The notes beneath the pieces are model-generated. The model did not search any database and had not been told where the DNA came from. It was given only the letters and a program-made list of their open reading frames with translations. From positions 62,001 through 126,000 of the forward strand of contig NZ_JBAWJZ010000006.1 in NCBI RefSeq assembly GCF_043876835.1: DNA of 64,000 bases, in the 5' to 3' direction. The stretch is from Yeosuana sp043876835. GTDB lineage: Bacteria > Bacteroidota > Bacteroidia > Flavobacteriales > Flavobacteriaceae. This document shows positions 53,031 through 61,950 of the stretch, one piece after another; the stretch's first letter is position 1; each line of letters opens with the position of its first letter. The position numbers were made by a program, and so were the translations under genes.

Positions 53031-53067
53031 GTATATTAATTTAACACTTAGATATATTAATTTTTTT
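53031..53067 (-). repeat. inverted pair of the same boxes downstream of the InsA-like gene
   Basis: On the minus strand, boxes at 53031-53046 (14 of 16 bases) and 53052-53067 (first 12 exact, 12 of 16 overall) match the pair at 52576-52610. The first starts at the base after the InsA-like stop codon. They lie 71-107 bases before the porin gene. Confidence 0.55.
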
Positions 53068-53137
53068 TTAACTCTTACTTTTTTGGAGATTAGCATTGCA
53101 CACAAGACTAATTTTTTAACTAATCATTCAAAATTTT

Positions 53138-54361
53138 ATGAGAAAAAACGTCATTTTATTGTTAGGTTTATGTCTGTATTCCTTTCAGTTTATGTTTTCA
53201 CAAGGTTCTCCTGATTATTCAGGCGGATTGAAAGTAAAACTTGATGATGATGGTAAAAAGTATTTTAGGATAATATCCTGGGCTCAGGCCCAGGCTACCT
53301 ATAATGACGATGCACCAGCTGAATCAAGTAAATTGAATTTTAATTTAAGGCGCGCCAGGGTCTTAATGTATGCTCAAATTAATGACAAGTTTTTAATCTT
53401 AACTCATTTCGGATTAAATAGCTTAAACAGTTCAACTTTAAATCCAACAGGAAAAGGAGATGGTTCTCAATTATTTTTTCATGATGTTTGGGCTCAGTAT
53501 AGCTTAGGAAAAAATCATGCAATTGGTGGTGGATTACATTATTTTAATGGTATTTCAAGGCTAAATAACCAAAGTACATTAAACATGATGACCTTAGATA
53601 ATAATCGTCAGTCATGGTCTACTTTAGGTTTAACAGATCAGTTTGCAAGACATATTGGTGTATTCGCAAAAGGTAAATTTGGAAGTCTTCAATATCGTGT
53701 AGCAATAAACGATGCTATTGTCAATGGGCTTGACACTAGAGATCCTTCAACTGGTGGACCAGCCACTTATGCTGGAAAGCGTTTAATAGGTTCAAAAGAT
53801 GCAGGAAAGGCTTACGCAGGTTATTTTGAATATAATTTTCTTGACCAAGAATCTAATTTCTTGCCATTTAAAGTGGGTTCATACCTAGGCGAGAAAAAGA
53901 TTTTTAATATTGGAGCTGGTTTCTTTGTACATCCAAGTGGTTCTGTAATTATGGATTCAAATGGAGATTATAAAGGAGAAGATGTTAGTCTTTTGGCTAT
54001 TGATGCATTTTATGATACACCACTAGGAGATGATGGAAGTGCAATTACTGCCTATGCAACGTATCAAAATAATGATTATGGAAAGGATTATTTATTTAGT
54101 GCTTATGGTACCGGTAGTATGGTTTATGGCCATGTAGGTTATGTTTTTGCAGGTGATAAAGCTAAAACAAGATTCCAACCTTACATTTCTTATGCTTCAA
54201 ACTCTTATGATGCAGTAAGCGATAGTAGAAATATTTTTGGATTAGGAGCTAATGCTTATTTAAGTGGGCACAATTCAAAATTAACTTTAGAATATCAAAA
54301 CCAGAAGTTTGGAAGTTCAAAAACAGGAACACTTACCCTTCAAGCAATGATTTACTTATAA
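53138..54361 (+). CDS. outer-membrane porin (phosphate-selective porin O/P-like)
   Basis: The 407-residue protein has a signal peptide (about 1-21) and alternating beta-strand pattern along its length, ending with the aromatic residue pattern LTLQAMIYL typical of outer-membrane barrels. It resembles porins annotated as OprO/OprP-like. It is the first gene of a run with DUF4212 and SSS symporter genes (11 and 24 bases apart). Its likely job is to let short carboxylic acids cross the outer membrane, not phosphate; that reading is from context only. Confidence 0.82.
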   Translation: MRKNVILLLGLCLYSFQFMFSQGSPDYSGGLKVKLDDDGKKYFRIISWAQAQATYNDDAPAESSKLNFNLRRARVLMYAQINDKFLILTHFGLNSLNSSTLNPTGKGDGSQLFFHDVWAQYSLGKNHAIGGGLHYFNGISRLNNQSTLNMMTLDNNRQSWSTLGLTDQFARHIGVFAKGKFGSLQYRVAINDAIVNGLDTRDPSTGGPATYAGKRLIGSKDAGKAYAGYFEYNFLDQESNFLPFKVGSYLGEKKIFNIGAGFFVHPSGSVIMDSNGDYKGEDVSLLAIDAFYDTPLGDDGSAITAYATYQNNDYGKDYLFSAYGTGSMVYGHVGYVFAGDKAKTRFQPYISYASNSYDAVSDSRNIFGLGANAYLSGHNSKLTLEYQNQKFGSSKTGTLTLQAMIYL

Positions 54362-54372
54362 AAAATAAAACT

Positions 54373-54633
54373 ATGTCAGAAAAACAAAAACATGCAACTG
54401 CATACTGGAAAAAGAACTTAAGTTATTTAGTTATTTTATTAACTATATGGTTTTTAGTTTCTTATGGTGCAGGAATATTATTTAAAGATGAATTGAATAA
54501 TATAAAATTGGGTGGATTTAAACTTGGGTTTTGGTTCGCACAACAAGGTTCTATTTATGTATTCGTAATACTAATTTTCGTTTACGTAAGATTGATGAAT
54601 AAACTAGATAAAAAATTCGGTTTCGACGAGTAA
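54373..54633 (+). CDS. DUF4212 small subunit of an SSS symporter
   Basis: The 86-residue protein has two membrane helices (about 16-33 and 54-71) and the DUF4212 motif HATAYWKKNLSYLVI. In known pairs this small subunit accompanies the large sodium:solute symporter encoded next to it, as here. Confidence 0.9.
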   Translation: MSEKQKHATAYWKKNLSYLVILLTIWFLVSYGAGILFKDELNNIKLGGFKLGFWFAQQGSIYVFVILIFVYVRLMNKLDKKFGFDE

Positions 54634-54657
54634 CCCTTAACTAAAAAAACAGAAATT

Positions 54658-56430
54658 ATGAGTGTACAAACATGGACATGGATATTAGTTGGGCTTACTT
54701 TCGCCCTATATTTTGGAATTGCAATTTGGGCCAGAGCTGGTTCAACTAAAGAATTCTATGTTGCAGGTGGAGGAGTTTCACCTTTAGCAAATGGTATGGC
54801 AACTGCAGCCGACTGGATGAGTGCTGCTTCTTTTATAAGTATGGCAGGTATTATTTCGTTTGCAGGTTATGATGGATCTGTCTATCTTATGGGATGGACA
54901 GGTGGTTATGTACTATTAGCGTTACTTTTAGCACCTTACTTAAGGAAATTTGGAAAGTTTACGGTACCAGATTTTATTGGTGACAGATATTATTCACATA
55001 CAGCGAGAACTGTGGCTGTTATTTGTGCGTTAATTGTTTCATTTACTTATGTTGCAGGACAAATGCGTGGTGTGGGAATTGTATTTTCCCAATTTTTACA
55101 AGTTGATATCAATTTAGGAGTAATTATTGGGATGGCAGTTGTGCTTGTTTTTGCCTTTTTAGGAGGCATGAAAGGGATTACCTATACTCAAGTTGCTCAA
55201 TATTGTGTTTTGATATTCGCTTTTATGGTTCCGGCTATATTTATTTCATTGCAAATGACAGGAAATCCAATACCCCAATTAGGTATGGGAAGTAAAACAC
55301 ATGATGGCGTTTTCTTATTAGATAAGCTAGATACGCTTCATACACAATTAGGCTTTAAAGAATATACTAGTGGAACTAAATCTACTTGGGATGTTTTTGC
55401 AATTACTTTAGCACTAATGGTTGGAACTGCAGGATTACCACACGTAATTGTTAGATTCTTTACTGTGCCAAAAGTAAAAGATGCTAGAAAGTCAGCTGGC
55501 TTAGCGTTATTATTTATTGCTATATTATATACAACTGCACCTGCAATTGCAGTATTTTCAAGAACCAATCTTATTGAAACAGTAAGTGATAAAGAATATG
55601 CTTCAATTCCAGAATGGTTTAAAAACTGGGAAGACACAGGATTAATAGCTTGGAGTGATAAAAATGGTGATGGAAAAATTCAATATATAGAAGGAGCTTC
55701 TACTAAAGGAAAACCTGCTTATACTAGCGAAAGAGGTGCCCATGGAGAGCGTTTAGTATCAAATGCTTCTGATGGTGCAAATGAACTATATGTAGATAGA
55801 GATATTATGGTATTGGCGAATCCAGAGATTGCTAATTTGCCAAACTGGGTAATTGCTTTAGTAGCAGCCGGTGGATTGGCGGCCGCTTTATCTACAGCTG
55901 CAGGTTTATTACTGGTGATTTCAACATCTATTTCTCATGATTTAATTAAAAAACAAATCAAGCCAAATATTTCTGAAAAAGGAGAATTAATGGCAGCTCG
56001 TATTGCAATTTTTGTTGCTATTCTTATAGCAGGAATTTTTGGAATTTATCCGCCAGGGTTTGTTGCTGCAGTTGTAGCTTTGGCATTTGGTTTGGCAGCA
56101 GCTTCATTCTTCCCAGCTATTATACTTGGAATTTTTGATAAGCGCATGAACAAAGAAGGCGCAATTTCAGGGATGATTGTAGGTATAACACTTATGTTAT
56201 TTTACATGATTCGTTATAAAACAGGTTTAATTGGTGTTATGGAACCAAGACCAGCAAGCGAATGGTGGTTTGGTACATCGCCAGAAGGTTTTGGTACCGT
56301 AGCCATGATTTTAAATGTGATAGTATCTGTAGTTGTTTCAAGATTAACAACACCTCCTCCAACACATGTTCAAGAAATTGTTGAAAGCATAAGAATACCA
56401 AGTGGTGCCGGTGAAGCTACTTCACATTAA
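54658..56430 (+). CDS. SSS-family acetate/solute symporter (ActP-like, large subunit)
   Basis: The 590-residue carrier has about 13 membrane helices. Family marks include KEFYVAGGGVSPLANGMATA, MSAASFISMAG, TVPDFIGDRYYS and AAGGLAAALSTAAGLLLVIS. A soluble insert at about 310-375 holds a perfect EF-hand-type loop, DKNGDGKIQYIE (334-345). Partner DUF4212 gene lies directly upstream. The likely substrates are acetate, propionate or lactate, given the acyl-CoA synthetases downstream. A terminator follows. Confidence 0.9.
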   Translation: MSVQTWTWILVGLTFALYFGIAIWARAGSTKEFYVAGGGVSPLANGMATAADWMSAASFISMAGIISFAGYDGSVYLMGWTGGYVLLALLLAPYLRKFGKFTVPDFIGDRYYSHTARTVAVICALIVSFTYVAGQMRGVGIVFSQFLQVDINLGVIIGMAVVLVFAFLGGMKGITYTQVAQYCVLIFAFMVPAIFISLQMTGNPIPQLGMGSKTHDGVFLLDKLDTLHTQLGFKEYTSGTKSTWDVFAITLALMVGTAGLPHVIVRFFTVPKVKDARKSAGLALLFIAILYTTAPAIAVFSRTNLIETVSDKEYASIPEWFKNWEDTGLIAWSDKNGDGKIQYIEGASTKGKPAYTSERGAHGERLVSNASDGANELYVDRDIMVLANPEIANLPNWVIALVAAGGLAAALSTAAGLLLVISTSISHDLIKKQIKPNISEKGELMAARIAIFVAILIAGIFGIYPPGFVAAVVALAFGLAAASFFPAIILGIFDKRMNKEGAISGMIVGITLMLFYMIRYKTGLIGVMEPRPASEWWFGTSPEGFGTVAMILNVIVSVVVSRLTTPPPTHVQEIVESIRIPSGAGEATSH

Positions 56431-56450
56431 TAGAAACTAATTTAATACCC

Positions 56451-56489
56451 AAAAACAGTATTGCATTAATTTGTAATACTGTTTTTTTC
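56451..56489 (+). terminator. intrinsic terminator after the symporter gene
   Basis: AAAAACAGTATTGCA (56451-56465) pairs with the segment ending AATACTGTTTTT (56475-56486), with a short loop and a T-run, 21 bases past the stop codon. Confidence 0.8.
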
Positions 56490-56519
56490 TTACATTTAGT
56501 AAAATTAAAATTTTTCAGA

Positions 56520-56714
56520 ATGAAAAAACGTCATGAACAGAAACTTGTTGTTTTGGCATTAAGTTTATTATTGCTATTTAATGTACCTTTTGTTTTGATT
56601 TTCAATTTAGATGGTGCGATTTTCGGATTTCCTACGTTTTATTTTTCATTGTTTTTAATATGGCTTTTATCCATAGTAATTTCCTATATTATTTTAAGTA
56701 AGCATTATGAGTAA
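56520..56714 (+). CDS. small two-helix membrane protein, probable symporter partner
   Basis: The 64-residue protein has two membrane helices (about 10-30 and 38-59) and resembles small accessory proteins (DUF3311-like) found with SSS symporters. It overlaps the start of the kinase-symporter gene by eight bases, so it may be a small subunit of that fusion protein. Confidence 0.75.
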   Translation: MKKRHEQKLVVLALSLLLLFNVPFVLIFNLDGAIFGFPTFYFSLFLIWLLSIVISYIILSKHYE

Positions 56715-59394
56715 TTATACTTTAATAAGTATTATCATTTGTTATTTAGCGATTTTATTTTATATCGCTTTTTTGGCTGAAAAAAATTCTAAAAGCAAAT
56801 GGGTAAATAACCCTTTTATATATACGTTATCATTAGCAGTTTACTGTTCTGCATGGACTTACTACGGTAGTGTTGGCATTGCTGCAAATTCAGGAATAAG
56901 TTTTTTGCCAATTTATTTAGGCCCTGTAATTGCAGTTCCTTTATGGATAGTTGTTTTAAGAAAGATCATGCGTATATCAAAACAACACAAAATTTCTTCA
57001 ATTGCAGATTTTGTTTCACTACGTTATGGGAACAATAGGTTTTTAGGAGCTCTCATTACAATGATTTGTGTCTTTGGAATTTTGCCTTATATTTCTTTGC
57101 AGCTTAAGGCTATTTCAGAAACTTTTGAAATCATGATTGATGAAACAAGTTATGTTTCAACCAGTATTTTTGATGATACTACATTTTATATTGCAGTACT
57201 GTTAGCTGTTTTTGCTGCTTTTTTTGGAACACAAGCAACCGATGCTTCTGAAAAACATCGTGGAATTGTAGTTTCTGTTGCTTTTGAATCGATTTTAAAA
57301 TTGTTGTTTTTCTTAATAATTGGCATCTATGTAACCTATTATCTTTTTGACGGGACATCTGATATTTATAATAAAATTTCAATAACTCCAAATTTTAAAA
57401 GCTTAACCAAAATAAATGGATTAGAAGATGGATTTGATTGGTTTTTTATGATGATGATTTCGTTTATTGCTATTTTTTTATTACCCAGACAGTTTCAAGT
57501 TTCAGTTTTAGAAAACAATAGAGAAAAGCATTTAAAACAAGCCATTTGGATGTTTCCTTTGTATTTATTGCTCTTTAACGTTTTTGTAATATTTATAGCT
57601 TGGGGTGGAAAACTAACCTTTGGAAATGGAGTAAATGCTGAATACTTTACCTTATTGTTGCCACTTCAAAACAATAATGTGTTTTTAGCATTGTTGGTTT
57701 TTTTAGGAGGATTTTCAGCTGTTATTTCCATGGTGGTAGTTTCAACTTTAGCCTTGTCTACAATGGTAAGTAATAATCTAATCATTCCATATGGATTTTT
57801 GGATAAGTTTATAGAAGGACATCCAGATAAAAACTCTAATTACATTAAAAATATTCGTCGAATTTCCATTTTTTGCATAATTATTACGGCTTATGCTTTT
57901 TATATTAATTTTTCAATTGAACTTTCTTTATACTCAATTGGATTAATATCTTTTGTTGTAATTTCACAATTGGCGCCATCTTTTTTTATTGGGTTGTTTT
58001 GGAATCGAGGATCATCAAAAGCGTCAATTATTGGAATTATCGTTGGCTTTATAATTACGGTTTATACATTAGTATTACCATTTACAATAGAAGCTTTTAC
58101 TGGTATTCATGATTTTACCGACCATGGATTGTTTAATATTTCAGCCTTAAAACCTTATGCACTTTTTGGCATTGATTTTTTATCGCCACCAGCTCATGCA
58201 TTTTTTTGGAGCATGTCGGCAAATGTGATGTGTTATCTTATTTTTTCATTGACTTCAAAAGGAAATTACAGAGAGCGTAATTATGCCGAAATGTTTGTAG
58301 ATAGCCGTAATTATTCATCATTGCAAGACAATGCGTTAGTTTGGAAAGGAGAAGCTTATGTGAGAGATATTAAAAATGTACTAAATAAATTTTTAGGTGA
58401 AGAACGTGCTCAACGTGCTTTAAATTTGTTTTTTATGAAGTACAAAATTCCTCCAAACACACAAATGGCCGATGCACGATTGATTAATTTTTCCGAAAAA
58501 CTTTTAACAGGAAGTATTGGTAGTGCATCTGCTAAGATACTTATTGCAAGCGTTGTAAAAGAAGAGCAGGTAAGTTTGGTAGAGGTTTTAAAAATTTTGG
58601 AAGAATCAAAAGAAACGATAGCTAGTAATAAAGCACTTCGTGAAAAATCTCAAGAATTAACAAGTCTTGCTTTAAAATTAAAAGAAGCAAATGAAGAGCT
58701 AATCAGTAAAGACAAACAAAAAGATGAGTTTTTAGATACTGTTGCTCATGAATTAAAAACACCTGTTACCGGAATTAGAGCAGCTACAGAATTGTTAATG
58801 GATGATGATGAGATGCCGTCAGAAATAAAAGAGCAGTTTTTAAATAATATGCTTAATGATTCAGACAGGCTCTCAAGGTTAATTAATAATATTCTTGATT
58901 TTGAAAAACTTTCGCGAGGTAGAAATCAACTAAATATAAAGCAGAATGGCATTAAAAATACTGTTAAACAAGCCATAATTGGAGTTAAACAATTGGCTAT
59001 CAATAAAGGGGTGACAATAATAAACGATAATTTGGTGGACTTTCGTTTTTCTTATGATGAAGACAGAATATTGCAGGTGTTAACCAACCTACTGTCAAAC
59101 GCTTTAAAGTTTACAGAGCCAAATGTTGGAAAGATCATTGTTGAATATAAAATGATAAATAATTTTGTGGAATTTTATGTTATTGACAATGGGAAAGGAA
59201 TTGCCGAAGAAGATTTTGACCATATTTTTGATAAATTTTATCAGTCAAAAAACCAGAATACGGTTAAGCCAGAAGGAAGCGGTTTAGGCTTAGCGATTTG
59301 CAAACAAATACTTGAACAACATAACGGAAAAATTTGGGCTAAAAAGGGTAATAAAAAAGGCGCAACCTTTGTTTTTATGCTACCTTTTGAGTAA
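56707..59394 (+). CDS. SSS symporter-histidine kinase fusion (CbrA/CrbS type)
   Basis: The 895-residue protein has an SSS transport domain of 12-13 helices (about 5-530, with AWTYYGSVGIAANSGISF, SIADFVSLRYG and WGGKL), a linker and coiled region (about 530-660), a HisKA domain with His in TVAHELKTPVTGIRA (about 680), and an HATPase (IDNGKGIAEEDF, EGSGLGLAICKQI). In Vibrio and Pseudomonas, CrbS/MxtR-type fusions with their regulators control acs. Here the same acs link is conserved by position. It may sense acid flux directly through the transport domain. Confidence 0.92.
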   Translation: MSNYTLISIIICYLAILFYIAFLAEKNSKSKWVNNPFIYTLSLAVYCSAWTYYGSVGIAANSGISFLPIYLGPVIAVPLWIVVLRKIMRISKQHKISSIADFVSLRYGNNRFLGALITMICVFGILPYISLQLKAISETFEIMIDETSYVSTSIFDDTTFYIAVLLAVFAAFFGTQATDASEKHRGIVVSVAFESILKLLFFLIIGIYVTYYLFDGTSDIYNKISITPNFKSLTKINGLEDGFDWFFMMMISFIAIFLLPRQFQVSVLENNREKHLKQAIWMFPLYLLLFNVFVIFIAWGGKLTFGNGVNAEYFTLLLPLQNNNVFLALLVFLGGFSAVISMVVVSTLALSTMVSNNLIIPYGFLDKFIEGHPDKNSNYIKNIRRISIFCIIITAYAFYINFSIELSLYSIGLISFVVISQLAPSFFIGLFWNRGSSKASIIGIIVGFIITVYTLVLPFTIEAFTGIHDFTDHGLFNISALKPYALFGIDFLSPPAHAFFWSMSANVMCYLIFSLTSKGNYRERNYAEMFVDSRNYSSLQDNALVWKGEAYVRDIKNVLNKFLGEERAQRALNLFFMKYKIPPNTQMADARLINFSEKLLTGSIGSASAKILIASVVKEEQVSLVEVLKILEESKETIASNKALREKSQELTSLALKLKEANEELISKDKQKDEFLDTVAHELKTPVTGIRAATELLMDDDEMPSEIKEQFLNNMLNDSDRLSRLINNILDFEKLSRGRNQLNIKQNGIKNTVKQAIIGVKQLAINKGVTIINDNLVDFRFSYDEDRILQVLTNLLSNALKFTEPNVGKIIVEYKMINNFVEFYVIDNGKGIAEEDFDHIFDKFYQSKNQNTVKPEGSGLGLAICKQILEQHNGKIWAKKGNKKGATFVFMLPFE

Positions 59395-59409
59395 ATTGTA
59401 CACGCTATT

Positions 59410-59775
59410 ATGAAAAAGAAAATTTTAATTGTTGATGATGAACCCAACATCGTGATGACTCTTGAGTATACATTCAAAAAACAAGATTTTGAAGTGTTTA
59501 TAGCAAGAGATGGAAGCGAAGCATTACATATTTTAGAAAGCAATTGCCCAGATATTGTTTTATTGGATATTATGATGCCAGATGTTGATGGTTATCAAAC
59601 ATTAAAATATATTAAAAGTAAAGAGAGTTTAAAAAAAACCAAAGTGGTTTTTTTAACTGCAAAAAATAAAGCTTCAGATATTGAAAAAGGCTTAAAACTT
59701 GGGGCAGACAAATATTTAATCAAGCCGTTTTCAATAAAAAAAATAGTTTCAGAAGTACTTGAACTACTAAATTAA
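59410..59775 (+). CDS. single-domain response regulator (receiver only)
   Basis: The 121-residue protein is a CheY-like receiver with DDEPN near the start, the phospho-acceptor Asp in IVLLDIMMPDVDG (about 55) and the conserved Thr-Ala and Lys (FLTAKNKA, LIKPFS). There is no output domain. It follows the fusion kinase by 15 bases and is its likely partner. In proteobacterial CrbSR the partner is a LuxR-type DNA-binding protein, so the route from this receiver to DNA must differ. Confidence 0.9.
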   Translation: MKKKILIVDDEPNIVMTLEYTFKKQDFEVFIARDGSEALHILESNCPDIVLLDIMMPDVDGYQTLKYIKSKESLKKTKVVFLTAKNKASDIEKGLKLGADKYLIKPFSIKKIVSEVLELLN

Positions 59776-59823
59776 TTTTGGTTTTGTGTGCAAACAATCA
59801 ATGTTTAATTTAAGTAAGTAAAA

Positions 59824-60048
59824 ATGAAATTTCAGTTAAACCCTTTGGCATCAGATATTTTAATAAGTATCTATGCTGTAATTACCTTGTATTTTCGTTT
59901 TAAATTAGAAAACAGTACAGAAGTAAGTTTCTTAAATTCTATTGTAATGGGGATTGCTTTTGTAGTCATTATATGGGCACTAATCAAATTAAAAATTTTA
60001 AATCCTAATTGGTTTGGTCTGTTTAACTCTAATAAAACCAAGCCATGA
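59824..60048 (+). CDS. small membrane protein of unknown function
   Basis: The 74-residue protein has two hydrophobic segments (about 11-22 and 36-54). I recognise no family. Its stop overlaps the start of the next gene by four bases (ATGA), and the frame is in the run of receiver, small protein and synthetase, so it is likely real. Role unknown; it may assist the transporter-kinase. Confidence 0.68.
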   Translation: MKFQLNPLASDILISIYAVITLYFRFKLENSTEVSFLNSIVMGIAFVVIIWALIKLKILNPNWFGLFNSNKTKP

Positions 60049-61937
60049 AATATCAAGATTTTTATAATAAGAGCATAAAAAAGCCAGAAGATTTCTGGAA
60101 AAAACAAGCACAAAATTTAGCGTGGTACAAAGAACCAACAAACATTCTTTCAAAAAATGACGATGGTTATCATCAGTGGTTTGAAGATGGTAAACTCAAT
60201 TTAAGTTATTTATGTATAGATAAGCATATTGAAGATGGTTTTGGAAGACAAAATGCCATCATTTATGATTCTCCTGTAACCAATTCTAAAGAGATAATTA
60301 CTTATAATAGATTACATAAAGAGGTATCTAAATTAGCAGGAGCACTTAAAGAAATTGGTTTGAAGAAAGGAGATACAGCAATTATTTATATGCCAATGAT
60401 TCCACAAGCTGTTTATGCTATGTTGGCATGTGTTAGAATTGGAGTCATTCATTCTGTGGTTTTTGGTGGGTTTGCACCCAATGAGTTAGCAATCAGAATA
60501 GACGATTGTAAACCAAAAGTTATTTTAACAGCTTCAAGTGGTATTGAAATAGACAGGATTTTGCCTTACAAGCCATATGTTGATGAAGCGATTAAATTAG
60601 CAGAGCATAAACCAAGCAGCGTTATTATCTACCAAAGGCATTTAGGTGCAGATACACCTGGTAAACCATACGATATAGATTATGTTAAAGCCGTGAGTAC
60701 GGCTACTCCTGTTGATCCGATAGAAGTAGAATCTACACATCCTTCATATATTTTATACACATCTGGAACAACCGGAAAACCTAAAGGAATTATAAGAGAT
60801 ACCGGAGGTTATGCAACAGCTTTAAAGTTTTCTATGAAATATGTTTACGGAGTTGAACAAGGAGATGTTTTTTGGGCTGCAAGTGATGTTGGTTGGGTTG
60901 TAGGGCATAGTTATATTGTTTATGGGCCTTTACTAAACAGAAATACTTCTGTATTATTTGAGGGAAAGCCAGTTAGAACTCCAGATTCATCAACATTTTG
61001 GCGTATCATTGAAGAGTATAAAGTAAAAGTGATGTTTACCGCACCAACCGCAATTAGAGCTATTAAAAAAGAAGATCCCAATGGAAAATTTATAAAGGAA
61101 TATGATTTATCAAAACTTAAATATCAGTTTTTAGCAGGTGAGCGTTGTGATGTGTCTACACTCAAGTGGACAGAAGAAAAATTAAAAATACCAGTGATTG
61201 ATCATTGGTGGCAAACAGAATCTGGTTGGCCTATGTTAGCAAATATGGCTGGAGTAGAATTGGCTAAAGTGAAACCAGGTTCTGCAACTTTCCCTGTTTG
61301 CGGATATGATATTCAAATTTTAAGTGATGATGGTGAAATTGTTAATGCAGGAACCGAAGGTTACGTTGCAGTAAAATTACCATTGCCACCAGGAAATTTA
61401 TTAAACATTTGGGGCAATCCAGAGCGCTTTTTTGCGGGTTATTTAGAACGTTTTCCAGGATATTATTTTTCTGGAGATGGAGGCTACAAAGATAAAGATG
61501 GCTATGTTTATATTACCGGTAGAGTAGATGATGTAATAAATGTAGCTGGCCATAGACTCTCAACAGCCGATATGGAAGAAGTTGTGGCTTCTCATGCTTC
61601 TGTTGCAGAATGTGCCGTAATAGGAATTCACGATGATCTTAAAGGACAAATTCCATTAGCATTAGCAGTAACAAAATCAGGCAATGAAATTGCCGAATCA
61701 GTTATACAAGAAGAAATTGTTTTAAGCGTTAGAAAAAAAATTGGAGCAGTCGCTTCTTTAAGGCAGGTTATTATTGTTGAAAGATTACCAAAAACACGTT
61801 CAGGGAAAATTCTTCGTAAATTGTTACGCAGTATTGCAGATCAAGAAGATTACAAGGTACCTTCAACTATTGATGATCCTTTTATTATTGACGAAATAAC
61901 GCATAAACTAAAAACGCATAAAGTAGGAAAACACTAA
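60045..61937 (+). CDS. AMP-forming acyl-CoA synthetase, PrpE/ACSS3-like
   Basis: The 630-residue enzyme has the ANL core: YILYTSGTTGKPKGIIRDTGG (first 20 shown the P-loop), WWQTESGWPM, and the C-terminal Lys in KTRSGKILRKL. The sequence around DVGWVVGHSYIVYGPLLN and the propionyl-type AGERCDVSTL fits propionyl-CoA synthetase (PrpE) and short-chain ACSS3 more than Acs. It likely activates propionate or a related acid. It is 13 bases upstream of acs. Confidence 0.88.
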   Translation: MKYQDFYNKSIKKPEDFWKKQAQNLAWYKEPTNILSKNDDGYHQWFEDGKLNLSYLCIDKHIEDGFGRQNAIIYDSPVTNSKEIITYNRLHKEVSKLAGALKEIGLKKGDTAIIYMPMIPQAVYAMLACVRIGVIHSVVFGGFAPNELAIRIDDCKPKVILTASSGIEIDRILPYKPYVDEAIKLAEHKPSSVIIYQRHLGADTPGKPYDIDYVKAVSTATPVDPIEVESTHPSYILYTSGTTGKPKGIIRDTGGYATALKFSMKYVYGVEQGDVFWAASDVGWVVGHSYIVYGPLLNRNTSVLFEGKPVRTPDSSTFWRIIEEYKVKVMFTAPTAIRAIKKEDPNGKFIKEYDLSKLKYQFLAGERCDVSTLKWTEEKLKIPVIDHWWQTESGWPMLANMAGVELAKVKPGSATFPVCGYDIQILSDDGEIVNAGTEGYVAVKLPLPPGNLLNIWGNPERFFAGYLERFPGYYFSGDGGYKDKDGYVYITGRVDDVINVAGHRLSTADMEEVVASHASVAECAVIGIHDDLKGQIPLALAVTKSGNEIAESVIQEEIVLSVRKKIGAVASLRQVIIVERLPKTRSGKILRKLLRSIADQEDYKVPSTIDDPFIIDEITHKLKTHKVGKH

Positions 61938-61950
61938 AACTAAATTAATT

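Noticed and set aside
52576..53067. Complete insertion sequence
   Set aside because: There is no DDE transposase frame, the flanking boxes are paired rather than single terminal repeats, and no target-site duplication is visible.
53138..54361. Phosphate uptake role for the porin
   Set aside because: The name of the family suggests phosphate, but the neighbours are acid symporters and acyl-CoA synthetases with no phosphate genes.
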